A program made the position numbers and the translations under genes. Shown here piece by piece: positions 1-10,323 of a stretch of DNA of 64,000 nucleotides. This DNA is from Knufia peltigerae (Eukaryota; Ascomycota; Eurotiomycetes; Chaetothyriales; Trichomeriaceae), in contig JAPDRN010000148.1 in the NCBI GenBank assembly GCA_030247855.1, positions 1 through 64,000 on the forward strand, in the 5' to 3' direction. A model generated the notes under the pieces. The model searched no databases. It worked only from the letters and a program-made list of their open reading frames with translations, and was not told where the DNA came from. Position 1 is the first letter of the stretch, and the number at the start of each line of letters is the position of its first letter.

Positions 1-1714
1 CACCCACGCACACCCACACACACACGCGCGCCGAGAAAAGCTTTTAGCACGAGACACGATTTTCGGTCTACGATCAGAACGCAGCCTAGGCTGGGAAATT
101 TTTTCAAAAGAGAGGAGAAGGTTTTGTCTGTTCTAAAATAGAACGGCAACAGCACGCTGAGAAATGTCCAAGGAGGAGGGTCACTCGTGCTTTGGCGTCA
201 TGCTAAAATACCCAACAATCACTGCCAAAACAAAGCCGTTTGGGACACAGTGTGGACAACTGGAGCACCAAGCAAGAGAAGAAGAAGCAAGAAAGCAGCA
301 CAAGGTCGACGATGAAGAGAAATGAAGGAAACGCCCCGTTTCTCCACACCGACTTGCGTGTGCTTGTTTACCTACCTGTCTCTACTCCTGGTACAAGGGA
401 TGAGCCAGGACGAGCTTTTCCTCAATGATGAAAAGAATCAGAGTGGACTCGACATGACGGCCCCCAAGCAAGTCACGACTCATGTCCGATCCCCAGAGGT
501 CTAGAGGGAAGGGAGGGAGGAATTACGCGGGAAGGAGAGATCGAGAGCATGGCACTCAAGCCTGTGACAATGCTTTTCCTTCCTGGCCTCAAAAAGCTTT
601 GTGGAATACTTTCTTCCTCCTGGTCTCGGCCTTCCCTTTTTGTTTTCGAGGCGACTGCGCTGGCTCACTGACTGGGCGCCGCTCCAGATCTCGATACGGC
701 GCCCCTCCATGAGAACAGAAACGCTCGGTGTTACGCCCTGGGGGGGTAGAGATTATTCATACCTTGAGAGAAACCTAGGTATTAAAGAATATTGAGATCG
801 ATTGAACGGGGTACAACTCGTACTATGAGCAAAAGTCTAGGTGTTTCTAATTTCTGTACTCGTCTGAGTGCGTAGTGCTCCGTGCAAAGAATTCCCCTTC
901 CGACTCCAGAATATCTATCTCTTTCGAGTTGGATATGCCGAGTACTTCAGTTCGCCCTTCGTTACCTAGGTAAACCCTTTGAAAAGAAGGCTTGACCCAA
1001 ATTTCCTTACGACGACATCCTCATAGTCCTCAACCTGAATAACGATTCCTTGATCTAAATATCTCTCTCTTCCTCTCTAAACCCTTGAATTTGCATCGGC
1101 CGCTGTCCGCAATCAACAACACATGGTCAAGGAAAGATGGGAACGACCAATCGGTGTCCCTGAAGAATGATACAACCATATTAGCCAACAATCTACTTTA
1201 GCCAACAGCCTACGTTAGCCAGCGACCTACTTTAGACCAGCAGTTTACTTTAGCCAGCGAATACCGTGTGTCTCATTGTTGGTTTTGATTGGCCGGACGA
1301 ACACTCTCTTATCCTCGCTTTACTCTACGTTGGTCAGCGGAAGTGATATTGCCAAGGTGCTCCCCCCACTATTCTAGGATCGTAGAAAAGCAGAGTGATT
1401 CTAGTGTGGTACATGTGGCACTTGCTGTACTGTACCTAATGCACCTTCGGGCCCCTTTCACCGCGCTAGAAGTACAATTTCGTGTCGTGGTCTTCATCTC
1501 AGGTAGGCTACTAATGGAGAAGTTCAGAGTGCCCGGGGCCAGGTGACGCTAGGTGCCCAACTGGCACCTTAGTCAGTCTAACGCTCCGTTGTCGACAGAA
1601 CAGCAAACCATATCAGAGGAAGACACGAATGTGCGCATTACACGCTCCGACTATGTGCTTCATGCATCCTCTTCCACGTGCTATACCATTCTTGTTGATT
1701 TAGGGGTGGCAACA
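1..1714. other. Non-coding or decayed region, no supported gene
   Basis: The first 32 bases are a CA/CG-rich simple sequence. Short open frames occur on both strands, but none shows a recognisable domain or a plausible splice structure. The stretch contains a 12-bp palindrome, TTACCTAGGTAA at 962-973, and a minisatellite at 1181-1266 listed separately. It ends at the start codon of a broken HET-domain gene and may include that gene's promoter. Confidence 0.6.
1181..1266. repeat. 17-bp minisatellite, five units
   Basis: Five head-to-tail units begin TTAGCC or TTAGACC, at 1181, 1198, 1215, 1232 and 1250. Four are 17 bp and one is 18 bp. They differ at a few positions, so the array is old or not being homogenised. 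It lies upstream of the HET pseudogene and overlaps no supported gene. Confidence 0.8.
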
Positions 1715-2603
1715 ATGCGGCTTCTGGAAGCCGACGAACACGGCAGCTTCATCCTGACCTCGTTTGCGCTATCCTCTCGCATACCTGGGGAAAGGATGAA
1801 GATGAGGTCACCTTGAAAGATATCATGGAGCGTCCTCGAATTCTGCCGAGATCAGACAAAGCTGGATAGTCTCCGTTACTTCTGGATTGACACATGATGC
1901 AACGAGACGAGGAAAACTCAGTCGAGCTGGGGGAAGCGATTAGCTCCATGGTTCGGTGGTATGACGCAGTGAATTGGTGCCATGTTTATCTTTCGGACGT
2001 GCCAGATCCTCTATATCAGACGTCGACGATGAAGTCATCCATTGCATCTAGCCGGTGGTTCAAGCGAGGTTGGACTCTACAAGAACTTTTAGCGCCATCC
2101 TCAATGCAGCCTTTCTCCCGAAAGCACGATTTCTTGGGCATCAAGGCGCCATGAACGCAAGAGATACATGACATCACTGGAATGCTGTTGGAGCTCTTCA
2201 AGAAAACCTTCTGTCCCGATACGGTGTGGATGAGCGGCTCTCGTGGTCATCAGGCCTCAAAGCAACCATCGAAGTAGATTCTACATACTTTCTACTGGGT
2301 CTCTTCGGTATACACATGCCGCTTGTCTATGGGGAGCTAGAGGAAACTGCATTCAGAAGGCTTCAGAGAGAGATTTCACAGTTATCCGAGCCAGATTCTT
2401 ATCATTCGATGGTTTTCTCTCGGATCAAGTCGCTGGAGGGACACCTTCGCTTCACCGGTGGCGAGTCCGCAGTGGCAAATCACCCTCCTCGCCATGGATT
2501 ATATTGCCATGGCCATGGTTGTGAGGGTCGACGGAGTCTTCTTGTTCCTACGCTTCTGGAAAAATGCTCGACGATCAACGCCAAGCTGCTCGAGAAAACA
2601 TGA
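1715..2603 (+). pseudogene. HET-domain gene remnant
   Basis: HET domains belong to fungal heterokaryon-incompatibility proteins that trigger cell death after fusion of unlike strains. Pieces of a typical domain appear in order but in different frames. MRLLEADEHG starts at 1715; the frame then shifts and reads AILSHTWGKDEDEV (about 1770-1810); a further shift gives LRYFWIDT (about 1870). Next come ELGEAISSMVRWYDAV, then SRWFKRGWTLQELLAP, the strongest HET signature, at about 2050-2100. A TGA interrupts the frame near 2152, and after another shift LLGLFGIHMPLVYGE follows (about 2300). At least three frame changes and in-frame stops cannot be explained by ordinary introns, so I call it a pseudogene. 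The downstream STAND-type remnant may have been the C-terminal part of the same protein. Confidence 0.8.
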
Positions 2604-3888
2604 CACGGGTCCTTCCACCGAAGCTCGTGAGAAGACCTCTAGAGTTTACATCAACTGGCTCCAGCACATTGGATATAATGTTGCCTCTGACAGGTTATTC
2701 CAAGAATATGGTGTGACCAATGCTCAAGGGCCCCCTAGAACAGGCAGGGGCGTTATCACGGACCAAACATGCTTGCTTCCGACCTCAATGAACAAGGAAA
2801 CTGTTGACTACGTGGTGATCTTCTACTCGAAAGTCTTGGCCAAGTACATGGGAGATGAACGGACATTTCGGACGGACAACAAAACCTACCCCGACGCTGT
2901 TTTCGATGTCTGCAAGCAATCAGAGCTTGACTCGAAGGACTCACAGAGTGTCAGAAGTGAACTCTATCAGGTATATGACCATTATAGGCAGCCAGGGAAG
3001 TTTGCTACCCTGACTGTCAACCTGCATCATGCTTCCACAGAGACGGCCATTCTTCGGTATAGGAACGCGCAAGCCAAATTAAACAGCACCATTCTCATTA
3101 TCACTTGTAGTAACGACGAATATCGAAAGTGGGACAATGACTTGAAATGGGACGCCGACTTCATGAACACTCAGTCTAGCAATGTTCGCATTCATGTCGA
3201 GCCTGAACAAGAATATCGAAAGTTTTTCGAGCTCTTATTGCAATCGGGATCCAACGAAGAGGATGGAGAGTTCATTAAGACCATGAAAGACTGCTTTACA
3301 AGGTGCTTGGATTCCCTGCGAGCGAACGTGGACGAAGACCAGTATCGCATTGTGTCAATGCGCAATATCACCCAGAGCTGGAGTGGTCTCAGCAGCCAAT
3401 GGGAAAAGCTGGACAGACCTCTGACTCCAGAGCGTCTTTGGGACGACTTGATGCTATTCTCGAAGATCGACTGTGCCTTACTGGGCCGAGTCACTGGTGG
3501 AAGGTTGCCGTGGTATATTTGCGATATCGATCTTTCTCTATCAACCCCTGGAGAAATGTGATCCGCGTCGCCTCTGAATGAGAGAAAAGAAGAGATCGAA
3601 AAGAGGAAATTGATTCAGTTGAAATCTTTGTTCGAAAGAAGAAATCCGGGTGGCGAGATTCGTTCAATACGCAGAGTCTTGATTCTTGGTAGATCTGAAG
3701 TTGGCAAGACTACACTGTGTAGAACACTCATGACAGAGGAAGACAATTGGAAAAGTTTCGACATCGTTCTCCGAATTCCGATGCAGAAACTTGCTCAGTC
3801 CCGCCACGAAGGTACCACGTTGAGTCAAGCATTGTTCGAAGAAAACTTCAGACAATCTTCCCGGGGCCGCGAATTCGCTGTCCAGTAA
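2604..3888 (+). pseudogene. NLR-like remnant with NACHT/STAND P-loop
   Basis: An open frame running to 3561 encodes about 300 residues with protein-like composition but no domain I recognise. After a stop and a frame change, a second frame (3610-3888) reads RRVLILGRSEVGKTTLCRTL, a clear Walker A P-loop of the NACHT/STAND kind, followed by a strand-like VLRIPMQKLAQ. The frame closes at 3888, before any Walker B or repeat domain. Fungal NLR-like proteins often carry an N-terminal effector such as HET followed by a NACHT ATPase. Position and orientation suggest this is the rest of the preceding HET gene, broken by the stop at 3559-3561 and truncated. The middle segment could instead be an unrelated domain. 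Confidence 0.55.
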
Positions 3889-4572
3889 TTTCGTTCAGCA
3901 TATCACCATGAAACAGCGAATTCGATGTCAGAATCTCGACACGAGGACATTCCATTTCCATCTCTGGACCTGAGCGTGGGCCTCAGCCTCACCGCTTCAT
4001 CCTGAGATGCTCCTGCACGTGACTGAACATGGCAGTAAGACTGTGCCTCTCCTCCCTTTTGCCGAAACTCCTTCTGACAGACAAATTCTACAGCTGGCTC
4101 AGAAAAATGTGCTGAAAACGGCCTCGCCCTGTGCGCTGATCTGATGCGACCTTTCCTACGTTCGTTGGGACGAAGAAGGCTCAAAAGTGAGCCACCCGCC
4201 TTCCAGGGGAATTGGGTAAGGATAGACAGAGTGAAAGAGGTCCAGAGAACGCCGGATTCGCCAGTTACTGTGGTACATGACAAGTTTGTGTGCCTGAGCA
4301 TGGCGCAGTTCTGCGTAGTCGGGGCTGTGCGCTTACTCCAATGAGCATCGAGGGGAATTCTCTTGGCCGGACCAGGATGAAGGTGAGGCTCATTTCGACT
4401 CGATTTTCATCTGTGGCCTCTACCTCTCCTTGACGGACCACACTCGGCGCGATAGGAGTTAAGAACGGCCCTCTTCCAACCTCGATGCCGCCAGCGTGGT
4501 GGAAGAATCACCAAGGAACCATTTTTGTGCTGTTACAACTAGCCTTGTCTGAGACACGCCATCAGCCTTGTC
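3889..4572. other. Gap between the two HET loci
   Basis: No intact gene. One plus-strand stretch around 4005-4140 reads as a plausible protein fragment that could be a continuation of the STAND remnant, but it has no motif and soon meets stops. The 3' part should contain the promoter of the second HET gene. Confidence 0.5.
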
Positions 4573-5774
4573 ATGCGCCTTATTGACATCGAGACTCTCA
4601 AGCTGGAAGAGTTTCGGGGCCTCGCTATCCTAAATATGCAATCCTGTCACACACGTGGGGTGCGGAAGAGATCTCTTTTCGGCAGTTCCATAACCCGACC
4701 GATAGGTCTCGCCAAATGGCAGGTTACAAGAAGATATTGGGATGTGCCGAAGTGATAAAGCCGACCAATTTCAGATACTGCTGGGTCGACACCTGCTGCA
4801 TCGACAAATCAAGCAGTTCCGAGCTTTCGGAGGCAATCAATTCTATGTATGACTGGTACGATCAGTCCAAGCTCTGTATTATCCATTTGAGCGACGTCGA
4901 CTCACATGATTCCCGCCTCACTGTGGAGCATCAAATGAAGAAGTCCAGGTGGTTCACCCGGGGATGGACATTACAAGAACTCATTGCATCAAATCCGAGG
5001 CATACAATCTTCTACGACAAAAATTGGGCCGAGATTGGGACGAAAGCTGCCATGAGTGAATTGATCGCACGGATTACCGGCGTTCACAGGTCCTGTCTTC
5101 TCCACCACGCCTGTCTTTCCGAGTTCAGTGTCGCGTGCAGGATGTCCTGGGCGGCGAAAAGGATGACGACGCGACCTGAAGATGTGGCCTATTGCTTACT
5201 TGGGATTTTCCAAATAAACATGCCTCTGATCTACGGCGAGGGCCGGAAAGCATGCCGACGGCTACAAGAAGAAATCATCAAGGAGTCGGATGATCAGACC
5301 ATATTTGCCTGGCAACTCAGTGAAGGCGATCAGTTCAGGTCGTCGTTGGCCCCTGATGACGGAGAAGTGGGAGTCCTCGCGCAGCACCCTGCAGAGTTTG
5401 AGGACAGTGCCCACTTTCAACCGGCGCTGCCGAGGAGTGGCCCTTACAACATCACCAACAAGGGTTTATCCATTCAGTTGCCAATCTTCTCCAGGGCCGA
5501 CAGGCAATTGATTGCTGTTCTGTCCTGCCACGGTGATTGGGCAAAGAGAAAGGGTGACAAGGACCCCAAGCGAAGGCAGATTGCAATCCCGATAGTCGAG
5601 ACGGTGAAAGACAGCAACGTGTACGCTAGAATCGGCGGGCTGGGCCTTCACATGATTGATGAGGTTCAGGCGCGGTCGGGGAGGCCTTGTGCAATATATC
5701 TAACCAAGGCGGCTCCAGAAACTCAACGATGGCCAGATTTCGATCTTGTTTTGGACTCTGATTCCGACTCCTGA
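4573..5774 (+). pseudogene. HET-domain protein with one frameshift
   Basis: Probable heterokaryon-incompatibility (HET) domain protein, about 400 residues. The reading starts MRLIDIETLKLEEF at 4573, the usual HET opening. In the next frame it continues PKYAILSHTWGAEEISF, RYCWVDTCCIDKSSSSELSE, SRWFTRGWTLQELIA and CLLGIFQINMPLIYGEG, covering the whole HET core. The C-terminal region ends in SDSDS before TGA. The only break is a one-base frame change between about 4612 and 4640, next to a GGGG run (4616-4619); no GT-AG intron joins the frames. It could be a real recent inactivation or a sequence error. The core is otherwise undamaged, unlike the HET remnant 2 kb upstream. Longer HET proteins exist, so a lost C-terminal extension beyond 5774 is possible. 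Confidence 0.8.
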
Positions 5775-8700
5775 CAGACCAACCTGCAACGTATTCGGCG
5801 TTGAATTCATCGGATCGCATTACGAAGGACCAAGAGGTTCCGGTTGGTTCTTGACGATAATTCCGAGAGCGACGTGCATGGCTCCCGATAGACACCATAC
5901 ACCTCGCAGTGAGAAGCCCAAGGCAAGAACGCGAAAGGAGTGATGGAAACTGGGATGCGCGTTTGGGGTTGGATGGCGTGAATACCATCAGTCGTTTGTC
6001 TCGACCTAGAAATACTGCATTTCAGACGATCGGAATAGTTCGCGTGCAGATGGATACGCTATAGGCCTGGAGGCACAACGATGTTTGTCGCTTTAAACAA
6101 TCCCGGGAGCGTGCTGCTGCTTCCGCAAAAAAGGATGGATTGTAGGAGCAAAATGGCCACAATCAAACGGGATGTCCAGCACGAACTGGGAACGAATACT
6201 CATGCGCCCTCTCCATATTCGATACACCCTTGGGCCTCCGACTCTATGCAGATCTGTCTTGTGTCGGCCACAGTCACGGCCGAGCCAATGAACCCCCGTC
6301 TCCCGGCTTAAGGGATGGTGGAGACAAGGCTATCCGGCAATACGATAGAATGGAAGGGATGGAACTGTGTGGACATCCCAGCAGAAGAATCCGCTTCGGC
6401 ATCTCCTGTGTTGGCTGGAGCAGGAAATTGGTATTACCTAGGCTGAAGTGCCATTTCGACATGCGCAAAGGATGGTATCCCCGTGCATCAGATCTGTCCA
6501 ATCTGTCGCACTGGTTTGGTCAAGGCAGTAGTTCCATACTATGACGAACAGAGACTATGGAGGCTGCAGAGGCTGTGGACGGAGACAGTCTATATAAACA
6601 CACTCGTAACACCCGGACCGTTGGAAGTCCTTCGTCGTCAATATCATTAAGCCTCGCGCGCATAGTCTCACCAAGTCTTCATACCGACCGTTCATATACC
6701 TGCTGTGCCTGACCTCCAAAGAGAAGCAAGAGCACCCTAGTGCCTCGCATACCGCTCTCGGCATGTGCCTACGCCCACGGATCGTGACACCTGGGCAGGT
6801 AAGGCGAAGAGAATTACCAAGAAAGATTAAGCCAGCTAACGAAGGTATATTAGGAGGCATAGAAGAGAGGAGAGGGCGGACGATGAAGAGGGCCGAAAGC
6901 CATCGAGATGTAAAAATGGGCATGGGGCTAGGTCCCAGAACCCTCTCAAGCCAGGTCCACAGACACACATTATGTGAGGCCATCATACTTATAAAGACCT
7001 AAGTCGCTCTCGCAGGGTCAAGAAAGGAATATGCAGTGGTGCCTTTCTTTGGGCCCTCGCTAAAACTTGAGAGTGTGGAGGGGGGACGACCTTTGGGCCA
7101 CCGCCCCGATGTGATCAGCAAGGTGAGCTGTCCCGGCCGGCGCGAAGTCATGGGGGGATGGGAGGTGGACGGGCGTCGAGATTTCGGTGGTGAAACAAGA
7201 AGGAATTGGATCGAAGATGATGTCCGTAGGTGGACGTTGCCCGAAGAGGATTGGACTTTAAACACTCCCTGGAACCATGGTGTTGTTCCTCCTAAAACAC
7301 ACACAGTTTTGGGAAGAACCAGAAAACATAATTGTGTTTTCCATGTTCAGAAACCAGTGATCTTTGCCTACAATACAGGAACTAACAAACATGGCGAGGT
7401 CCGGGGACGGCGTACAACCAAAGGAGGGCGAACAATATTCTCATCCGCCTAGGAATCGTCCCCAGAAAGCTATTCGATGAGGCAGTCGATCAAGGAATCC
7501 ATAAACTGAAGGGAAAATAAATCGACGTGGAGCCCCGACTGGATTTAATATCAAAGGGACATGCGCAGTGAGACCTATACGAGAGTCCTGGACTGGATCG
7601 AGAGAGGTGGTCTACCGGCCGGCGCAGACTTCTTTGCAATCAGACTTTCAAGCTCTCAGGAGCATCGAGAAGCCAAGGGCTTGGGACAGTCTCGATCCAA
7701 ACGCTACACTTGAATCGTCCAGATGCGGAAAGCGTGCGTATGAGGATGAAAATCCCAACTGGAAATTTGCCACTGACAGACATATTGTCGACGCAGCATG
7801 ATCTTCCAGAAGCGTCCCTTGTCGAGCTGCCTTCCGGGAGATGTTTAGGAAGGCTCAGGAAGAGGCGAATGTTCCGCAATGGACGCTCATCAAGAGTGCT
7901 GGTAGTACGAGTAAGGAGTAGGTAATTGACCAACGGTGAGCCACAAATCCGTGTTGCCTAGGTGTTGATGAAGTCCCCAGAGCCATTTCAACGGAAAGGC
8001 ACAGATTGTTGGCGCCGTGGACCTCTCAAAGGTACTCGGGCGGGATGTTTCGCGATTGAATTTGCGCGGATAGCCTACTAGAAGAGTTGGATATCCGACG
8101 ACACTTCTCGATGGACGGAGTACGAGTGGCAGCTTTGACCCGGAAAGCGGCCCCTTGAGGGCATTATATTGTTCGAAGCAACAATAACCGAACGAGAGAG
8201 CTCAGAACAACGCCCATTTGAATGTATGGAACAGAGAACTGGGACCAAGGGGCTAGGTTAGGGGCCCCTGCGAAACCGCATACGGTCACACTTGTTGAAC
8301 CAAGTTGGGTACTTGAAAAAACACATCGTTCGTATCACTGCTCGGTATCTCAAGGTGGGAGGAAGTACTCTTGCCCCTTCCTGCAAAGGGATTGTTGTTC
8401 GTGCGTTTGCTGAAACTATCGACATGTTTTGTTTTGGGTGCATTGTACACTAGTGGTACTCGTAAGTGTGAGCCCATTCAGCTCTCTGACTTGACTGTTC
8501 ACGCCGTTATTAAATACAGACAACTCATTTTTCAGTATGCCTGGTGGTCCGCCAGAACGCACCGCACCCTTTTTTGTTTACACAGCAATTGATGCGGCTT
8601 ACTGAACTCCATATCAATACAGTCCTTCAGGACGATCATGAGCCTGCACACTCTCGTCGTAGCCTGATCCCCCTCATCACGCTTTGTTTGTACTTTGGGT

Positions 8701-8938
8701 ATGTTCCATCTCATTCTAGCCACTGACTCGCTCCACCAGGTAGAACGACGTTGGGCTCTTCGTTGATCATGCTCTCCGTATCACCCACTTGTTTTCGCTC
8801 CGAGATTTCTCGATTTCGTGATCGCGAGCGCATCGCGGCAATGCGCCCGTTGCTCATGCTCGACAAGGATGAGCTTCTTGATGATCCGTTCAACGCCAAT
8901 CCTTGAGGCCCGCTGTTGCCCCTCATGACTGCTGATTG
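5775..8938. other. 3.2-kb region without a supported gene
   Basis: Both strands carry only short, motif-free open frames. The part just after 5775 has protein-like fragments in shifting frames that could be the decayed tail of the HET gene. The stretch around 7560-7930 is open in two frames, but nothing in it is recognisable. I see no transposase, RNA gene or clear repeat. The last few hundred bases are the downstream flank of the minus-strand kinase gene. Confidence 0.5.
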
Positions 8939-10323
8939 TTATTGTAGAGGTTCCGAGGAAGAGGAAAGACGGTTGAGGTGGAGATAGACATCGGTACCGT
9001 ATCTGAACTGGGTCAGCGGCAAGGAACACACACAGGGAACCCAAAGGAACTCACCCTTCCATGGAAATCAATTTCAAATCCCCTCCAAAGTACCGCGCAT
9101 ACAAGCGCGAAATCGGCAACCCGTATCCGAACCCAGCCATCGGTGCCTTGAAGTCACTAGCATTGAAGCCCGGATCCAGTTCGGGGGTGGTGTCCACGGT
9201 GGTGTACATGTAGGTCCAGACCAATGGAATGGCCGATCGGGGAATGCCACCTCCTTCATCGCTGATTTTGATGGTGATATCTTCCTTTCCTTCGGCAACA
9301 ATGACCTTGGTCACAGGGAACTCCTCCTTGTCTGCCCCATGGGTCTCGACGACGGCTCTCAGAGAGTTCTTGAGAGTCTCGAACAGCATGTGGGACAGAT
9401 GGCCAGGGACGTACATGAAATTGAGGTTGGGGTTGCAAAACAATTGGACCTTGGGTGCATCAAACAATCCATAGTGGTCTTCGCACACAAACCGAGCATT
9501 CTCAATCGCCTCTTCCGCAAGCTCTTTGACATTGGTCTTGGTGCATATTATACCAACATAGTTGGGATGTCGATGAGACTGCTGCTCGGTCAGAGCAATG
9601 TGTTGGCCGATGAGCATCCGGATGCCAATGCGGGACATGTAGAAGCGATCGAGAAAGGATTGAATCGACGAGTCGATTTGCATTCGCTGCTGTTTTCTCT
9701 TCCATTCGTTGATGCCCTGCGCCACGGTTGTGACGACGGGATCGTGTCTTCGCTTGATCATCTCGAGGGTACGAGCGAACTTGCGATTGTATTCGGCGAG
9801 GACAGGGGGCCATTCCTTTCCGTCGTCTGTAGCAGCATAGTATCTTCTAGAGTTTAACGAGCTCTTTCCATTGCCGTTCTCTTCGTATCGCAGGCTGGGG
9901 TTTCGAGTGGTGGTGGGAAGTCTATTGCTCGCTTTTTTGGGAGGATTGAGGAGTCGATTGCGTGTATCGGAGTCTAGTTCGGGTCGCGGCATGCTCGTGA
10001 TCTCTTCAAAGGACTGGGCGTACCAGTCTCGGACCTTTTGTATAGATGTCATTTCATTGAGACCATCAGGCAGCTTGTCCAACTCTTCAACCCGGTGTGC
10101 CAGACGGACGGGGAGCTCTTCGGAGAGGAACTGGGAGGCTCGAAAGAGGGTTCCTGCGAGACAGAATTAGTCAAAGGAATCAAAAAGTCAGGTAGCGTGA
10201 CCTCCTACCAGTTGAGGGTTTCTCGCCGAACTGCACCATCTGTCGAAGACTGACGCCGGTGGGCGGGAAGCTGGCATAATGGGAGATTGTGGACACCAGC
10301 TTTTCAGATGGCTTCCACGACAT
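8939..10323 (-). CDS. Mitochondrial pyruvate dehydrogenase kinase (PDK/BCKDK family)
   Basis: Predicted 425-residue protein kinase of the mitochondrial matrix that phosphorylates and switches off the pyruvate (or branched-chain 2-oxoacid) dehydrogenase E1 alpha subunit. Exons: 10323-10209, 10153-9055, 9002-8939; both introns (55 and 52 nt) are GT-AG and keep frame. The N-terminus MSWKPSEKL leads into VSLRQMVQFGEKP, then ASQFLSEELPVRLAHRVEEL, the family's helical domain. IGQHIALTEQ lies mid-protein. The GHKL-type ATPase follows, with N-box ETLKNSLRAVVE, G1 box DEGGGIP and G2 box GFGYGLP, ending YGTDVYLHLNRL from the last exon. Length matches the family. Like other PDKs it resembles histidine kinases but acts on serine. 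Sequence alone does not firmly separate PDK from BCKD kinase. Confidence 0.93.

Noticed and set aside
1181..1266. CRISPR-like array
   Set aside because: Units are directly adjacent without unique spacers; a minisatellite in a eukaryotic genome.
7560..7930. Overlapping open frames in the 5.8-8.9 kb gap as a gene
   Set aside because: Two frames are open but neither has a recognisable motif or sensible splice sites.
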